NCBI GenBank assembly: GCA_910587035.1
Contig: CAJUMQ010000047.1
Span: 1 to 8,956, forward strand
Direction of reading: 5' to 3'
From: an uncultured Desulfovibrio sp.
GTDB lineage: Bacteria > Desulfobacterota > Desulfovibrionia > Desulfovibrionales > Desulfovibrionaceae
Length of the DNA stretch: 8,956 nucleotides
Below, in pieces: positions 1 to 6,357 of the stretch. The stretch's first letter is position 1. The number at the start of each line of letters is the position of its first letter. The notes beneath the pieces are model-generated. The model was not told the DNA's origin and searched no databases. It saw nothing but the letters and a program-made list of their open reading frames with translations. A program made the translations under genes and the position numbers.

Positions 1-3000
1 CATTGCCGCGCACCTTTTCCTGTTCACCGCGATCGGAATGATATGGTCTTTCCTGGGCCTGCGGCGGATAATCCTCCCGCCTCGCAAAATTGTTCTCGGG
101 GTCATGGGAGGGAATGATGTCACCAAGCTCCCAGACTTCATAACGGGCAGGCTCAGGTTCTCCCTTGCCAAGAATGGTGGTATTGGCGCCGATAATTTTT
201 CCGGTAAATTCACCGGACTCATTGCCAGAGATTTCTCCAGAGTTTATACTTTCATCATCAAGAGGAGGTTCGGTTATGCCTTCGTCACTTACTCCTGAAA
301 CATCTCCTGTATTAAAACGGCTTGTTGATGCATCAGGTATTCCGTTCCCGGTTGCATGTCGTGTATTGACTTTCCCTGACGGTGGAACAGTATTTGTTGA
401 TAAATTTATTGAATATGAAGATATGCCTTTTGTGTTTGCCACAGATGGCAGTCTCTGGCGCATGATTTCCAGCAATGAAACCAATTTCGGATATACATTG
501 CTGGATAAATTTTCATCATCTGGAGCAGATATTCTCTGCAAAGGTTCAACTATCTCAGAAAGTGAAGCGGTGGCATTACTCTGAGATCCAGTTGAATCAT
601 AATATCTATTGCTTGCTACCTCTAAAATTGACCGAATGTATTGGGCGGCTATCCTGTCTTCTGGTGAAGTCTTTTCATTATTAATTATGCCATCTGCTTC
701 CTGCATGGCCTCATAAATATCATGGCCAATACCTGTCTCACCCATTTTTGCATCACTCATGGCTTTTGTGGTCATGAGGAGCTCAGTCACAAAGCCATTG
801 GGCATCCTGATATTGAGCAAAAAATCCTTGTAGCCTGAGGAAGGCTTTTCAAAGCGGTTTTTGACGCGGACCACGCTGCCGCCGATGCTTTCAATCCTTT
901 TTGTAATTTCCGGCAGCGCCGCCTCCACCTCGTCTCTTGTGGTGTAAAGCAGGGTGGCGCCCAGCACATCCAGAACCCGCTTTGCACCCTCCTGCGGATA
1001 GTCCTGGTCAATCTTGCGCTGCACACGCTCGCGCCGCTTCAGGCCATTCCCGGGCCTGAAATGGGCTTCCCCGCCTGTTGAGCTGGCAATGTCAGTAATG
1101 GCCTGGGCAAGGCCTCCCTGGGCCTCGCCGGCCAGCCTGTACAAGTCGTCCAAAGTTTCAACACCATCATGGATAATGGGGCCAGTGGACTTTTTTGGCT
1201 CTTTTGTTTCCTGCGCCGGCGCTTTCAAATCGTCTGCGATATCACTCTCAACAGTTTTGCCGGCCGCTGCCATTTCAAGCTGCCTGAAGCCATCCATAAC
1301 CGTGCGCCTGTACACATCGGCCGGATTTTCATTGGCATGTCTCGCGGCAATGATTGCGCGCCTGCGCCAGAGTTTGAGAATTGTATCCACATAACGTGTA
1401 GCGCCACCCTGTGCCTCAAGCTGGCTGGCAAGACCGGGCACAGCGCGAACAGCATCCAGGATTTGGGCGCGCAGATTTTTGTGCGCCTCGTCCAGCTCAG
1501 TCTTTTCACCATCAGACAGCAGGCTTGTGCCCTGGCGGTCATTCTCGGCTGCAGTTTCATGCTCCAGAGCCTGCCGCAAAACCATATCCATCTCGGCATC
1601 GGCGTTTGCATCTTCCTGCGCGGCAATCTCCAGTTCATCAGTCTGCATAATCTCGGCAGCGGCATTGAACTGCTGGCCATCAAGCAGGCTGTGCAGTGTG
1701 GCGAGATTGACTTGCAGGGACTGGCCGAGAGCCGCCGCCTTTTCAGCCGTATCTGGGGAAATGCCAAGTGGAGTCAGCAGATCAATGCCATGTTCGCGTT
1801 GCTCCAGCATGGCGTCCACTGGCAGGCGGACATCTTTGCGCATGGCTGGCGACAATGTCTGCAATATTTCGCCCATGGCCTCCGGATCGCGCTGGAATGT
1901 TGACGATTTTTCCAGTGTCGCATGGATCTTTTTTTGCGATTCGGCAAATTCGCGGGCTCTTTTGGCGCTGGCCACGCGCATTGCCCCGGACATCACTATG
2001 GGCCCGCTGCCCATCCAGAAGCCTCCAGCCATGCCGCCCTGGATCGCCTCCATGATACGGTCGCCATTTTCTGGCTTGAAAATATCCGTGTTGAATTTTG
2101 TGCCAGACTGAGCATTGGCCACAGCGCCGGCTGCCGATTCCGAGAGAATGGCAAGCCCTTCCTGTACGCCTTCCTCGATGCCTTCTGATGCTGTTACAAT
2201 GCCGATCCTTTTCCCAATATCCAGCAAGGTTGCCCAAACCTTTCTGTCACTGGCGGCCCGTTGAATGGCTCCCTCGATTGCCTTTTTCCCGAAGCTTGAA
2301 GCAATTCCGAAAGGCTTCAGCATTTTCAGGAACACAGCTTCACCGCCCACCTCCACACCGGCGGATAAAGCCGCATATATGCTTGCCGCGGCGATTATGA
2401 CATCCCTGGGGAGCGGGTTGCCATCCGCATCCCTAAGCCTGCGCATGGCCATGATCTGGCTGCCACGCTCCACCTTGTAGGTTTCAATGGCAGTTTCAGC
2501 CAGATATGCTGGAGTAAAGGCCAGTTTGGCAGCTGGCATCGCCGCTGCGCCTCCGCTTGCAAGGCCTGCGCCGATACCGGCGTAAGTGGCCATCAACAAG
2601 CCCACTGTCGCGGACTTCACCTGTATTGGCAGATTGAGGGGGATCTGCTGGATTGCCGTGTTCAAACCAGGGATCATGTCAAGATATGAGCCGGTGACGG
2701 ACTGCTCCCGCAGGCGCGCGTATTTTTCCTCAAGCGCCTTTTCCCGTTCGCTTATATCCACTCCAGACGCCCAGAGATTGCCAAGCTCGGCTTCATATTT
2801 CTGCTGCAAACCAATTTCAAAAGCCGTTTTCTGGCCTGCAAGGGAAAATGGGTGCGCCTCTTTAATGTAGCCATCCGCGCCACTCTCGCGGATTGTCTTT
2901 TCATTTCTCTGCCTGATGATGGCGGGATTGTAAAAAATACCGTCCAGCTCCTGCACAAGGCCAGCCACATCGGGCAAAGCGGGATCCGCGCGGACAAGGG

Positions 3001-3502
3001 CGGCATGGGCCTCCGATCTGGACGCATACTCCACAAGGCCGTCAAATTTCTCAATCCTCCTTGCAATGTCCTCATCCTCGGCATCCTGCCTGTCATAGCG
3101 GACAACATCCGGAGATATGCCAAGATTGCGGGCAATCTGCTTGTCCCTGGCAATCTCGTCAGCGCTTATGCCCCGTGAAAGCAGCAGGGCCGCCCGGATT
3201 TTTTCCCTGCCCTCCTGGGACATGTTCCGCTGCCTGAACTGGCGCGCCTGCTCATCATTTTCAAAAAGGCCATAATGCTGGCCGCTTTGCCTGTAGAGCG
3301 CCTGCGCCTCATCCCTGGTGAGAAGTTTTCCGGCATCATCAAGCGCCGGCATAAGGGCCACATCGCCATCGTCAGTCTCTACAGGTATTGAAACACCAGA
3401 CCCGCCGCTGATATTGCCCTGGGCCACCGGCTCCACAGGCAAAACCTCCGGCGTGATACTTTCCCTGTCCGGCTTTGGCATATCGTCAATGGCTAATGGC
3501 AT
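1..3502 (-). CDS. Giant internal virion / polyvalent protein with RelA/SpoT-like and ddrB-ParB-like domains (partial)
   Basis: From the ATG immediately after the stop of the preceding gene, one minus-strand frame stays open for 1167 codons and leaves the window without a stop (checked codon by codon). Residues 1-75 are acidic and Pro-rich, followed by YRQSGQHYGLFENDEQARQF (71-90), a motif type seen in phage ejection proteins. Long hydrophobic, Gly/Ala-rich stretches at about 283-340, 368-400 and 428-507, including ASEGIEEGVQEGLAI, could form a membrane channel or be buried in the capsid. Residues 510-790 are mainly helical and charged. Residues 813-935 resemble a RelA/SpoT nucleotidyltransferase: VLDVLGATL (Asp845), VVRVKNRFEKPSSGYKDFLL (Tyr891), VTELLMTTKAM (Glu907), GHDIYE. 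After a Ser/Asn/Thr-rich linker (about 970-1115), ARYEVWELGDIIPSHDPENN (1119-1138) plus the following Gln/Arg/Pro-rich stretch resembles the ddrB-like ParB domain of polyvalent proteins. Position matches T7 gp16. No gp16-like SLT domain is present here. Domain names are from motif recall. Confidence 0.82.
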   Translation of the reverse strand, partial: MPLAIDDMPKPDRESITPEVLPVEPVAQGNISGGSGVSIPVETDDGDVALMPALDDAGKLLTRDEAQALYRQSGQHYGLFENDEQARQFRQRNMSQEGREKIRAALLLSRGISADEIARDKQIARNLGISPDVVRYDRQDAEDEDIARRIEKFDGLVEYASRSEAHAALVRADPALPDVAGLVQELDGIFYNPAIIRQRNEKTIRESGADGYIKEAHPFSLAGQKTAFEIGLQQKYEAELGNLWASGVDISEREKALEEKYARLREQSVTGSYLDMIPGLNTAIQQIPLNLPIQVKSATVGLLMATYAGIGAGLASGGAAAMPAAKLAFTPAYLAETAIETYKVERGSQIMAMRRLRDADGNPLPRDVIIAAASIYAALSAGVEVGGEAVFLKMLKPFGIASSFGKKAIEGAIQRAASDRKVWATLLDIGKRIGIVTASEGIEEGVQEGLAILSESAAGAVANAQSGTKFNTDIFKPENGDRIMEAIQGGMAGGFWMGSGPIVMSGAMRVASAKRAREFAESQKKIHATLEKSSTFQRDPEAMGEILQTLSPAMRKDVRLPVDAMLEQREHGIDLLTPLGISPDTAEKAAALGQSLQVNLATLHSLLDGQQFNAAAEIMQTDELEIAAQEDANADAEMDMVLRQALEHETAAENDRQGTSLLSDGEKTELDEAHKNLRAQILDAVRAVPGLASQLEAQGGATRYVDTILKLWRRRAIIAARHANENPADVYRRTVMDGFRQLEMAAAGKTVESDIADDLKAPAQETKEPKKSTGPIIHDGVETLDDLYRLAGEAQGGLAQAITDIASSTGGEAHFRPGNGLKRRERVQRKIDQDYPQEGAKRVLDVLGATLLYTTRDEVEAALPEITKRIESIGGSVVRVKNRFEKPSSGYKDFLLNIRMPNGFVTELLMTTKAMSDAKMGETGIGHDIYEAMQEADGIINNEKTSPEDRIAAQYIRSILEVASNRYYDSTGSQSNATASLSEIVEPLQRISAPDDENLSSNVYPKLVSLLEIMRQRLPSVANTKGISSYSINLSTNTVPPSGKVNTRHATGNGIPDASTSRFNTGDVSGVSDEGITEPPLDDESINSGEISGNESGEFTGKIIGANTTILGKGEPEPARYEVWELGDIIPSHDPENNFARREDYPPQAQERPYHSDRGEQEKVRGN
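2..148 (-). other. ddrB-like ParB-type domain, start of (cut by the window edge)
   Basis: Residues 1119-1167 of the giant protein read as the beginning of a domain often found in phage and conjugative polyvalent proteins: an Ala-Arg-Tyr-Glu-Val-x-Glu-Leu strand, the ELGDIIPSHDPENNF turn, then a Tyr-Pro-Pro-Gln-Ala-Gln-Glu-Arg-Pro stretch with downstream Asp-Arg. The family pattern as I know it is 'Y-V-E-L-D-L-I-SH', then 'NP-YP-E-Q-R-R-R'. Only the N-terminal part is in the window, so whether the rest of the fold is intact cannot be seen. The function of this family is unproven; ParB-like domains can bind or act on DNA or nucleotides. Confidence 0.58.
222..250 (+). promoter_or_regulatory. Candidate sigma70-type promoter for the antisense ORF
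   Basis: On the plus strand TTGCCA (222-227, 5 of 6 to TTGACA) is separated by exactly 17 nt from TATACT (245-250, 5 of 6 to TATAAT). Transcription would start near 257, just before the AGGAGG at 263-268, leaving a short leader of about 19 nt. The arrangement promoter, ribosome binding site, ATG is coherent, but such matches can arise by chance in AT-rich DNA and these bases also encode the giant protein on the other strand. Confidence 0.4.
276..584 (+). CDS. Candidate antisense small gene, 102 aa, function unknown
   Basis: An ATG at 276 preceded by AGGAGG (263-268) at 7 nt opens a frame of 102 codons ending in TGA. The product (starting MPSSLTPETSPVLKRLVDAS) alternates hydrophobic and charged residues and includes a strand-like stretch RVLTFPDGGTVFVDKFIEYE and then MPFVFATDGSLWRMI, so it looks like a small globular protein. 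No family is recognised and no signal peptide or membrane segment is seen. About 29 of 102 codons end in G or C, unlike the neighbouring genes. It contains no His or Gln, which partly follows from the opposite strand being free of stops. It lies wholly antisense to the open frame of the giant gene, with wobble positions of both frames on the same base pairs. The longer frame starting at 165 lacks the ribosome binding site. It may be a moron-like gene, an overprinted gene, or a chance shadow frame. No terminator was seen downstream. Confidence 0.33.
   Translation: MPSSLTPETSPVLKRLVDASGIPFPVACRVLTFPDGGTVFVDKFIEYEDMPFVFATDGSLWRMISSNETNFGYTLLDKFSSSGADILCKGSTISESEAVALL
698..1066 (-). other. RelA/SpoT-like nucleotidyltransferase domain inside the giant protein
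   Basis: RelA/SpoT synthetase domains transfer pyrophosphate from ATP to GTP or GDP to make (p)ppGpp. Aligned by eye, this segment keeps the order of the key elements: a basic helix (KRRERVQRKI, 822-831); an Asp-Val-x-Gly motif where the family has the Mg-binding Asp-Leu-x-Gly (Asp845); a basic loop ending in Gly-Tyr (VKNRFEKPSSGYKD, Tyr891), matching the GTP-stacking G-loop; an acidic strand (TELLMTTKAM, Glu907), matching the ExQIRT motif; and GHDIYE, matching H-x-x-Y. Differences: the Arg of the D-L-x-G-x-R motif is Thr (DVLGATL), and the Gln of ExQ is Leu. It may therefore have altered chemistry (for example another pyrophosphokinase or a toxin) or be degenerate. Confidence 0.62.
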
Positions 3503-5689
3503 TTACTTGCTCCCATAAAATATGCTGGCATAAAACTTTTGGCGCGTTTCCTTATTTTCAATCTGGGCTTTTGAGTAGCCCTCCTCCAGCATTCTGGCCG
3601 TGACAAAATCGGCCAGATGTTCCGGAATCTCCATGGCTGTCACCTCAAGGCCCTTGCTTTCGGCCTCCCATAAAGTCGTCTTATTGGACCATAGCGGCAT
3701 TCCAAATGCGCTCCAGGAACTGTTTCTGGTTGTAACCGGCACAAGCTCCCGCGCCACAAGCGTTTTTATGGCGTCATCATCAAGAGGCTTGCCGGCATCA
3801 ACAATCTTGCGAAACAGGCGCGCATACATGCCGGATGGCATTTCGGCATTCTTTTTGCCGCTGAATTTCGCATAAAGCGCATCAGCCTGAAGTTTATTGA
3901 AGTTTTTAAGAGCGCCGCCATGTTTCTGTATCTCAACAAGCTCCCTGCGCATTTGCGGAGTGAGATTGCCTCTGGCAAATTCCCGGTCAATCATGGCTGT
4001 ATCTGTGAGGGCATTATCAGCGCCAAGGGCAATGCGATCATTTATTTTCGCAAGCACCTGATTGAAAGTATTCTCTTTCTCCGGGGTTACGCGCTCCGCC
4101 TCCTGTCTGGTGAATGAGCGCAACTTGCCGGCATTCTCCAATGACAGCCTGTTCTGCCTGAGCAGCCCGTCTATTGCCTCCTCTCTCTGGAGCGGGGAGA
4201 GCTTTGGCATGATTTCAAGGTATTGGGCCATGATGGCGCCTTCCTCGGCGTCTCTTTTGTCCCTGTTGAATTTCAGGGCATCATTGACAAGAGAAACAAT
4301 CCTGCCCCTTTTTTGCGGTTCAATCTTCTCAATCAGGCCATATGCCGCGCTTTGCTGCTCATTCACTGGCAGACTGGACACATTTTCAATTATCTGTCCG
4401 GCCAGCAAAATATTCTGTTCCTCCAGCGCCAGCTTTCTGCCCCTGTCGATTTTGTTCTGGAAATGCCTTTTTTGTTCGGCAGCCATGCCGTTTGCCATCC
4501 GCCCATACACGCGCATGGCATATTCCCTGGCCTCTTTGGGCATGGGGCCGGATCTGCCGCCTTTGATATGTTTTTGCATGTTGCCCGGGCCCCAGTTGTA
4601 GGCGGTAAGGGCATCTGTCTCATTGCCGAATTTTTGGAGCTGCTGCGCAAGGTAGCTCACGCCGCCATCAATGTTTTCTGCAAGATCATAAGGATTGACG
4701 CCAAGATCGCGGGCAGTTGGTGGCATGAGCTGGGTTGGGCCTATGGCCCCGGCTTTGGATACGGCATTCTGGTTGCCGCCTGATTCCTGCATTACCATGG
4801 CCAGGGCGAGATCTTCCCGCACTCCATATTTTTTGGCGGCCTGGCGGACCAGTTTCTCCACTTCTGAGGGCATGCCCCTGATATCAGCCTTGCCGCCAGT
4901 CTGGCCTGCCTTGTCCAGAACTGACTGGGCGGCATCAAGATTGCCGGCGGCTATGAGCGCCTCAATGCGGTCCCCCTCCAGTTTTTGCGCGGCTGTCCGA
5001 AGCTTGCTTTGCACAAGGGATGAATCCCAGCCGCTCCTCTGGCCCATGCGTTCAAGCTCCGCCTTGACTATTCCCAGCGCCGAACCCTGGGCGGCATCAT
5101 CAAGGGGCTGTTCCAGGGCCAGCGCGAAGGCATTGGCTATGCTGCCCTCGCTGGCGGAGTTCTGAAATGCGATATTTTCCCGGTACTGTTTTTGTATGGC
5201 CCAGGCATCGGTCCTGGCATCCAGTAGCCTGCTATGACGGTCAAAGAGATCCCTGGCAATGGGCGCGAGATTTTCCACAAGCCTGCCCCTGGCCTCATTG
5301 CGCCATTGCTCCAGCCGGGCCATGACACCATGCTCACCCAGGGCATTTTCACCCTGGAGCGTGCCCAGCTCGGCCCTGAGCTTCATCTCCTCGGCCTGAT
5401 AGCTGTTGAAGGCCTGTTGCGCTTTGGCCGCCTGATAGTCCTCATAGGCCTTGACGCCAACCTTTACCGCATTGGCTGTGGCGCCGGCCAGCTTGCCAAT
5501 GGATTCTCCTGTGGCGGCCTCCATGCTGCTGGCGGCTTTGGCCGCATTGGCCATGACCTGTCCCGGCGCATCGGAAACTGCTGGAACGCCTGCCGAACCA
5601 GGCACATAAACACCGCCCTGCCTTTTGTATTCCGGCACATTGCCGCGCGGTTTCTGGGGGATCAGCATCTGCCCATAAGAGCCGGACAT
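3503..5689 (-). CDS. Internal virion protein with lytic transglycosylase (SLT) domain
   Basis: The 728-residue product combines a structural scaffold with a soluble lytic transglycosylase domain, which cleaves the MurNAc-GlcNAc bond of peptidoglycan to open a local hole during DNA ejection. The SLT domain lies at about residues 273-398. It shows the catalytic motif MVMQESGG with Glu302 as presumed catalytic acid, then NAVSKAGAIGPTQLMPPTA (308-326), the NIDGGVSYLAQQL helix (339-351), and LTAYNWGPGN (361-370). These are the hallmark family-1 motifs ('ES', 'G-QLMP', 'AYN-GPG'), all intact. The N-terminal 270 residues are helical, with AFNSYQAEEMKLRAELGTLQ followed by GENALG near 93-118, a pattern common in phage internal proteins. 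The C-terminal 330 residues are helical, charged and unassigned. No signal peptide is seen, which fits packaging in the capsid rather than secretion. The start follows AGGAGG at 5 nt. In T7 this activity sits at the N-terminus of the much larger gp16. Confidence 0.85.
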   Translation of the reverse strand: MSGSYGQMLIPQKPRGNVPEYKRQGGVYVPGSAGVPAVSDAPGQVMANAAKAASSMEAATGESIGKLAGATANAVKVGVKAYEDYQAAKAQQAFNSYQAEEMKLRAELGTLQGENALGEHGVMARLEQWRNEARGRLVENLAPIARDLFDRHSRLLDARTDAWAIQKQYRENIAFQNSASEGSIANAFALALEQPLDDAAQGSALGIVKAELERMGQRSGWDSSLVQSKLRTAAQKLEGDRIEALIAAGNLDAAQSVLDKAGQTGGKADIRGMPSEVEKLVRQAAKKYGVREDLALAMVMQESGGNQNAVSKAGAIGPTQLMPPTARDLGVNPYDLAENIDGGVSYLAQQLQKFGNETDALTAYNWGPGNMQKHIKGGRSGPMPKEAREYAMRVYGRMANGMAAEQKRHFQNKIDRGRKLALEEQNILLAGQIIENVSSLPVNEQQSAAYGLIEKIEPQKRGRIVSLVNDALKFNRDKRDAEEGAIMAQYLEIMPKLSPLQREEAIDGLLRQNRLSLENAGKLRSFTRQEAERVTPEKENTFNQVLAKINDRIALGADNALTDTAMIDREFARGNLTPQMRRELVEIQKHGGALKNFNKLQADALYAKFSGKKNAEMPSGMYARLFRKIVDAGKPLDDDAIKTLVARELVPVTTRNSSWSAFGMPLWSNKTTLWEAESKGLEVTAMEIPEHLADFVTARMLEEGYSKAQIENKETRQKFYASIFYGSK
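3510..3514 (-). promoter_or_regulatory. Ribosome binding site of the giant protein gene
   Basis: GGGAG on the minus strand lies inside the last codons of the transglycosylase-domain gene, 7 nt before the ATG at 3502, which itself directly follows the TAA at 3503-3505. The abutting stop and start suggest re-initiation by the same ribosomes. Confidence 0.65.
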
Positions 5690-5694
5690 GGCAG

Positions 5695-5700
5695 CCTCCT
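5695..5700 (-). promoter_or_regulatory. Ribosome binding site of the transglycosylase-domain gene
   Basis: A perfect AGGAGG on the minus strand ends 5 nt before the ATG at 5689. It lies inside the 25-nt gap after the gp14-like gene and supports the chosen start. Confidence 0.8.
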
Positions 5701-5714
5701 GTATGTTCCCGAAA

Positions 5715-6344
5715 TCAATGGCGTGGTTTTACATCGCTCCAGCCCTGGAGCGCCCTGTCCCAATATTTGCCTTGCGGATTGTTGGCCAGATAATTGCCCC
5801 AGGTGGAGCCCATGGAGGCTATGCCGCCAAGGGCGGTGCCGGTGGCATTCATAAAGCCTTGGGCTGGCGCCGCGCTGGCGGCGGAGTCATAGCTGTCGGC
5901 TGCAGCCTGGCCAGCGGCTGCCTGATTGCCATAATTCCAGGCCTGGATCTGGCTCCTGTAGCCCGCATCAATGCCCCGGTTGTAGATATTTATGGCATCA
6001 AGCTCGCCCTGTTCAGCTGTATCCGCCACCAGATCCAGAGCGCTGCCGGTATCCAGGGCAGCGCCGGAAGCTCCCAGAGCCGCGCGCTGCTTGCCTATGA
6101 ATTTGGCCGTCTCCTGCCTTTTGGCGGTCATGTTCTCATAACCCTCCCGCCTTTTGGCAGAGGCCTCCTGTTCCGCAAGCTGGCGGTTCTGGCTGGCGAC
6201 ATCGCTCTGGTAGCGCGCCTGTTCAGCCTGCGCCTCCAGCTGTCTCTGCTGCGCCTGGGACTGGCTTATGGCCGAGTAGATGCCCCCGCCCGTGGCAAGG
6301 GCCGTTGATGCCAGTGTAATTGCTGTTGTGGCCAGGGGCCCCAT
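5715..6344 (-). CDS. Internal virion / core protein, T7 gp14 (internal virion protein B) type
   Basis: A 209-residue protein of the size and composition expected of gp14-like virion core proteins. In T7, gp14 is ejected first and is placed in the outer membrane as part of the DNA ejection channel. What is seen: a hydrophobic, Ala/Thr-rich N-terminal segment (about residues 3-26, through GGGIYSAI); a long Gln/Ala/Glu-rich helix with coiled-coil character (about 27-80); the family-like signature GKQRAALGASGAALDTGSAL (84-103), continued by DLVADTAEQGELDAINIYN; a small-residue-rich region (about 137-177); and a Trp/Tyr-containing tail ending in DVKPRH. The start ATG follows GGGAGGTGA at a spacing of 7 nt. 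The ribosome binding site overlaps the stop region of the nozzle gene, and only 12 nt separate the two genes. Family identity is likely; the membrane role is inferred from T7. Confidence 0.72.
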   Translation of the reverse strand: MGPLATTAITLASTALATGGGIYSAISQSQAQQRQLEAQAEQARYQSDVASQNRQLAEQEASAKRREGYENMTAKRQETAKFIGKQRAALGASGAALDTGSALDLVADTAEQGELDAINIYNRGIDAGYRSQIQAWNYGNQAAAGQAAADSYDSAASAAPAQGFMNATGTALGGIASMGSTWGNYLANNPQGKYWDRALQGWSDVKPRH

Positions 6345-6348
6345 TGCG

Positions 6349-6357
6349 TCACCTCCC
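6349..6357 (-). promoter_or_regulatory. Ribosome binding site of the gp14-like gene
   Basis: The minus strand reads GGGAGGTGA with GGAGG (6352-6356) 7 nt before the ATG at 6344. It touches the TAG stop (6357-6359) of the nozzle gene, which fixes the start and suggests coupled translation. Confidence 0.75.

Larger units (their letters stand above)
181..720. other. AT-rich island coinciding with the linker of the giant gene
   Basis: By hand count about 218 of 540 bases are G or C (about 40%), against 57% in the 120 bases immediately to the left and up to about 68% in 60-base blocks within the same gene further right. The island covers the end of the RelA/SpoT-like domain, the Ser/Thr/Asn-rich linker, and the whole antisense candidate gene. 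The minus-strand frame stays open throughout. Either relaxed constraint in a disordered linker or acquisition of foreign DNA could explain it. Confidence 0.7.

Noticed and set aside
165..275. Longer start (165) for the antisense candidate
   Set aside because: No ribosome binding site precedes 165, and the promoter-like and AGGAGG elements lie downstream of it and point to the ATG at 276.
585..700. Search for a rho-independent terminator after the antisense candidate
   Set aside because: No GC-rich stem followed by a T-run was found; short A/T runs here have no convincing stem.
1225..1767. Minus-strand frame of 180 codons in a different phase from the giant gene
   Set aside because: Rich in Arg, Met, Cys and Trp with no ribosome binding site; it is an out-of-phase shadow of the continuous giant frame, which I checked codon by codon as free of stops.
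1169..1903. Plus-strand open frame of 244 codons
   Set aside because: It starts without a ribosome binding site, its translation is rich in Cys, His, Leu and Phe as expected from a shadow frame, and it lies opposite the well-supported giant gene in GC-rich DNA.
1479..2111. Plus-strand open frame of 210 codons, very rich in Ser, Ala, Arg and Cys
   Set aside because: The Ser/Ala/Cys-heavy composition is typical of the reverse complement of a GC-rich coding sequence; no start signals were seen.
5234..6308. Two overlapping plus-strand frames of 206 codons each opposite the SLT and gp14-like genes
   Set aside because: Both lie antisense to genes with clear family motifs and good ribosome binding sites, and their translations show no recognisable domain.
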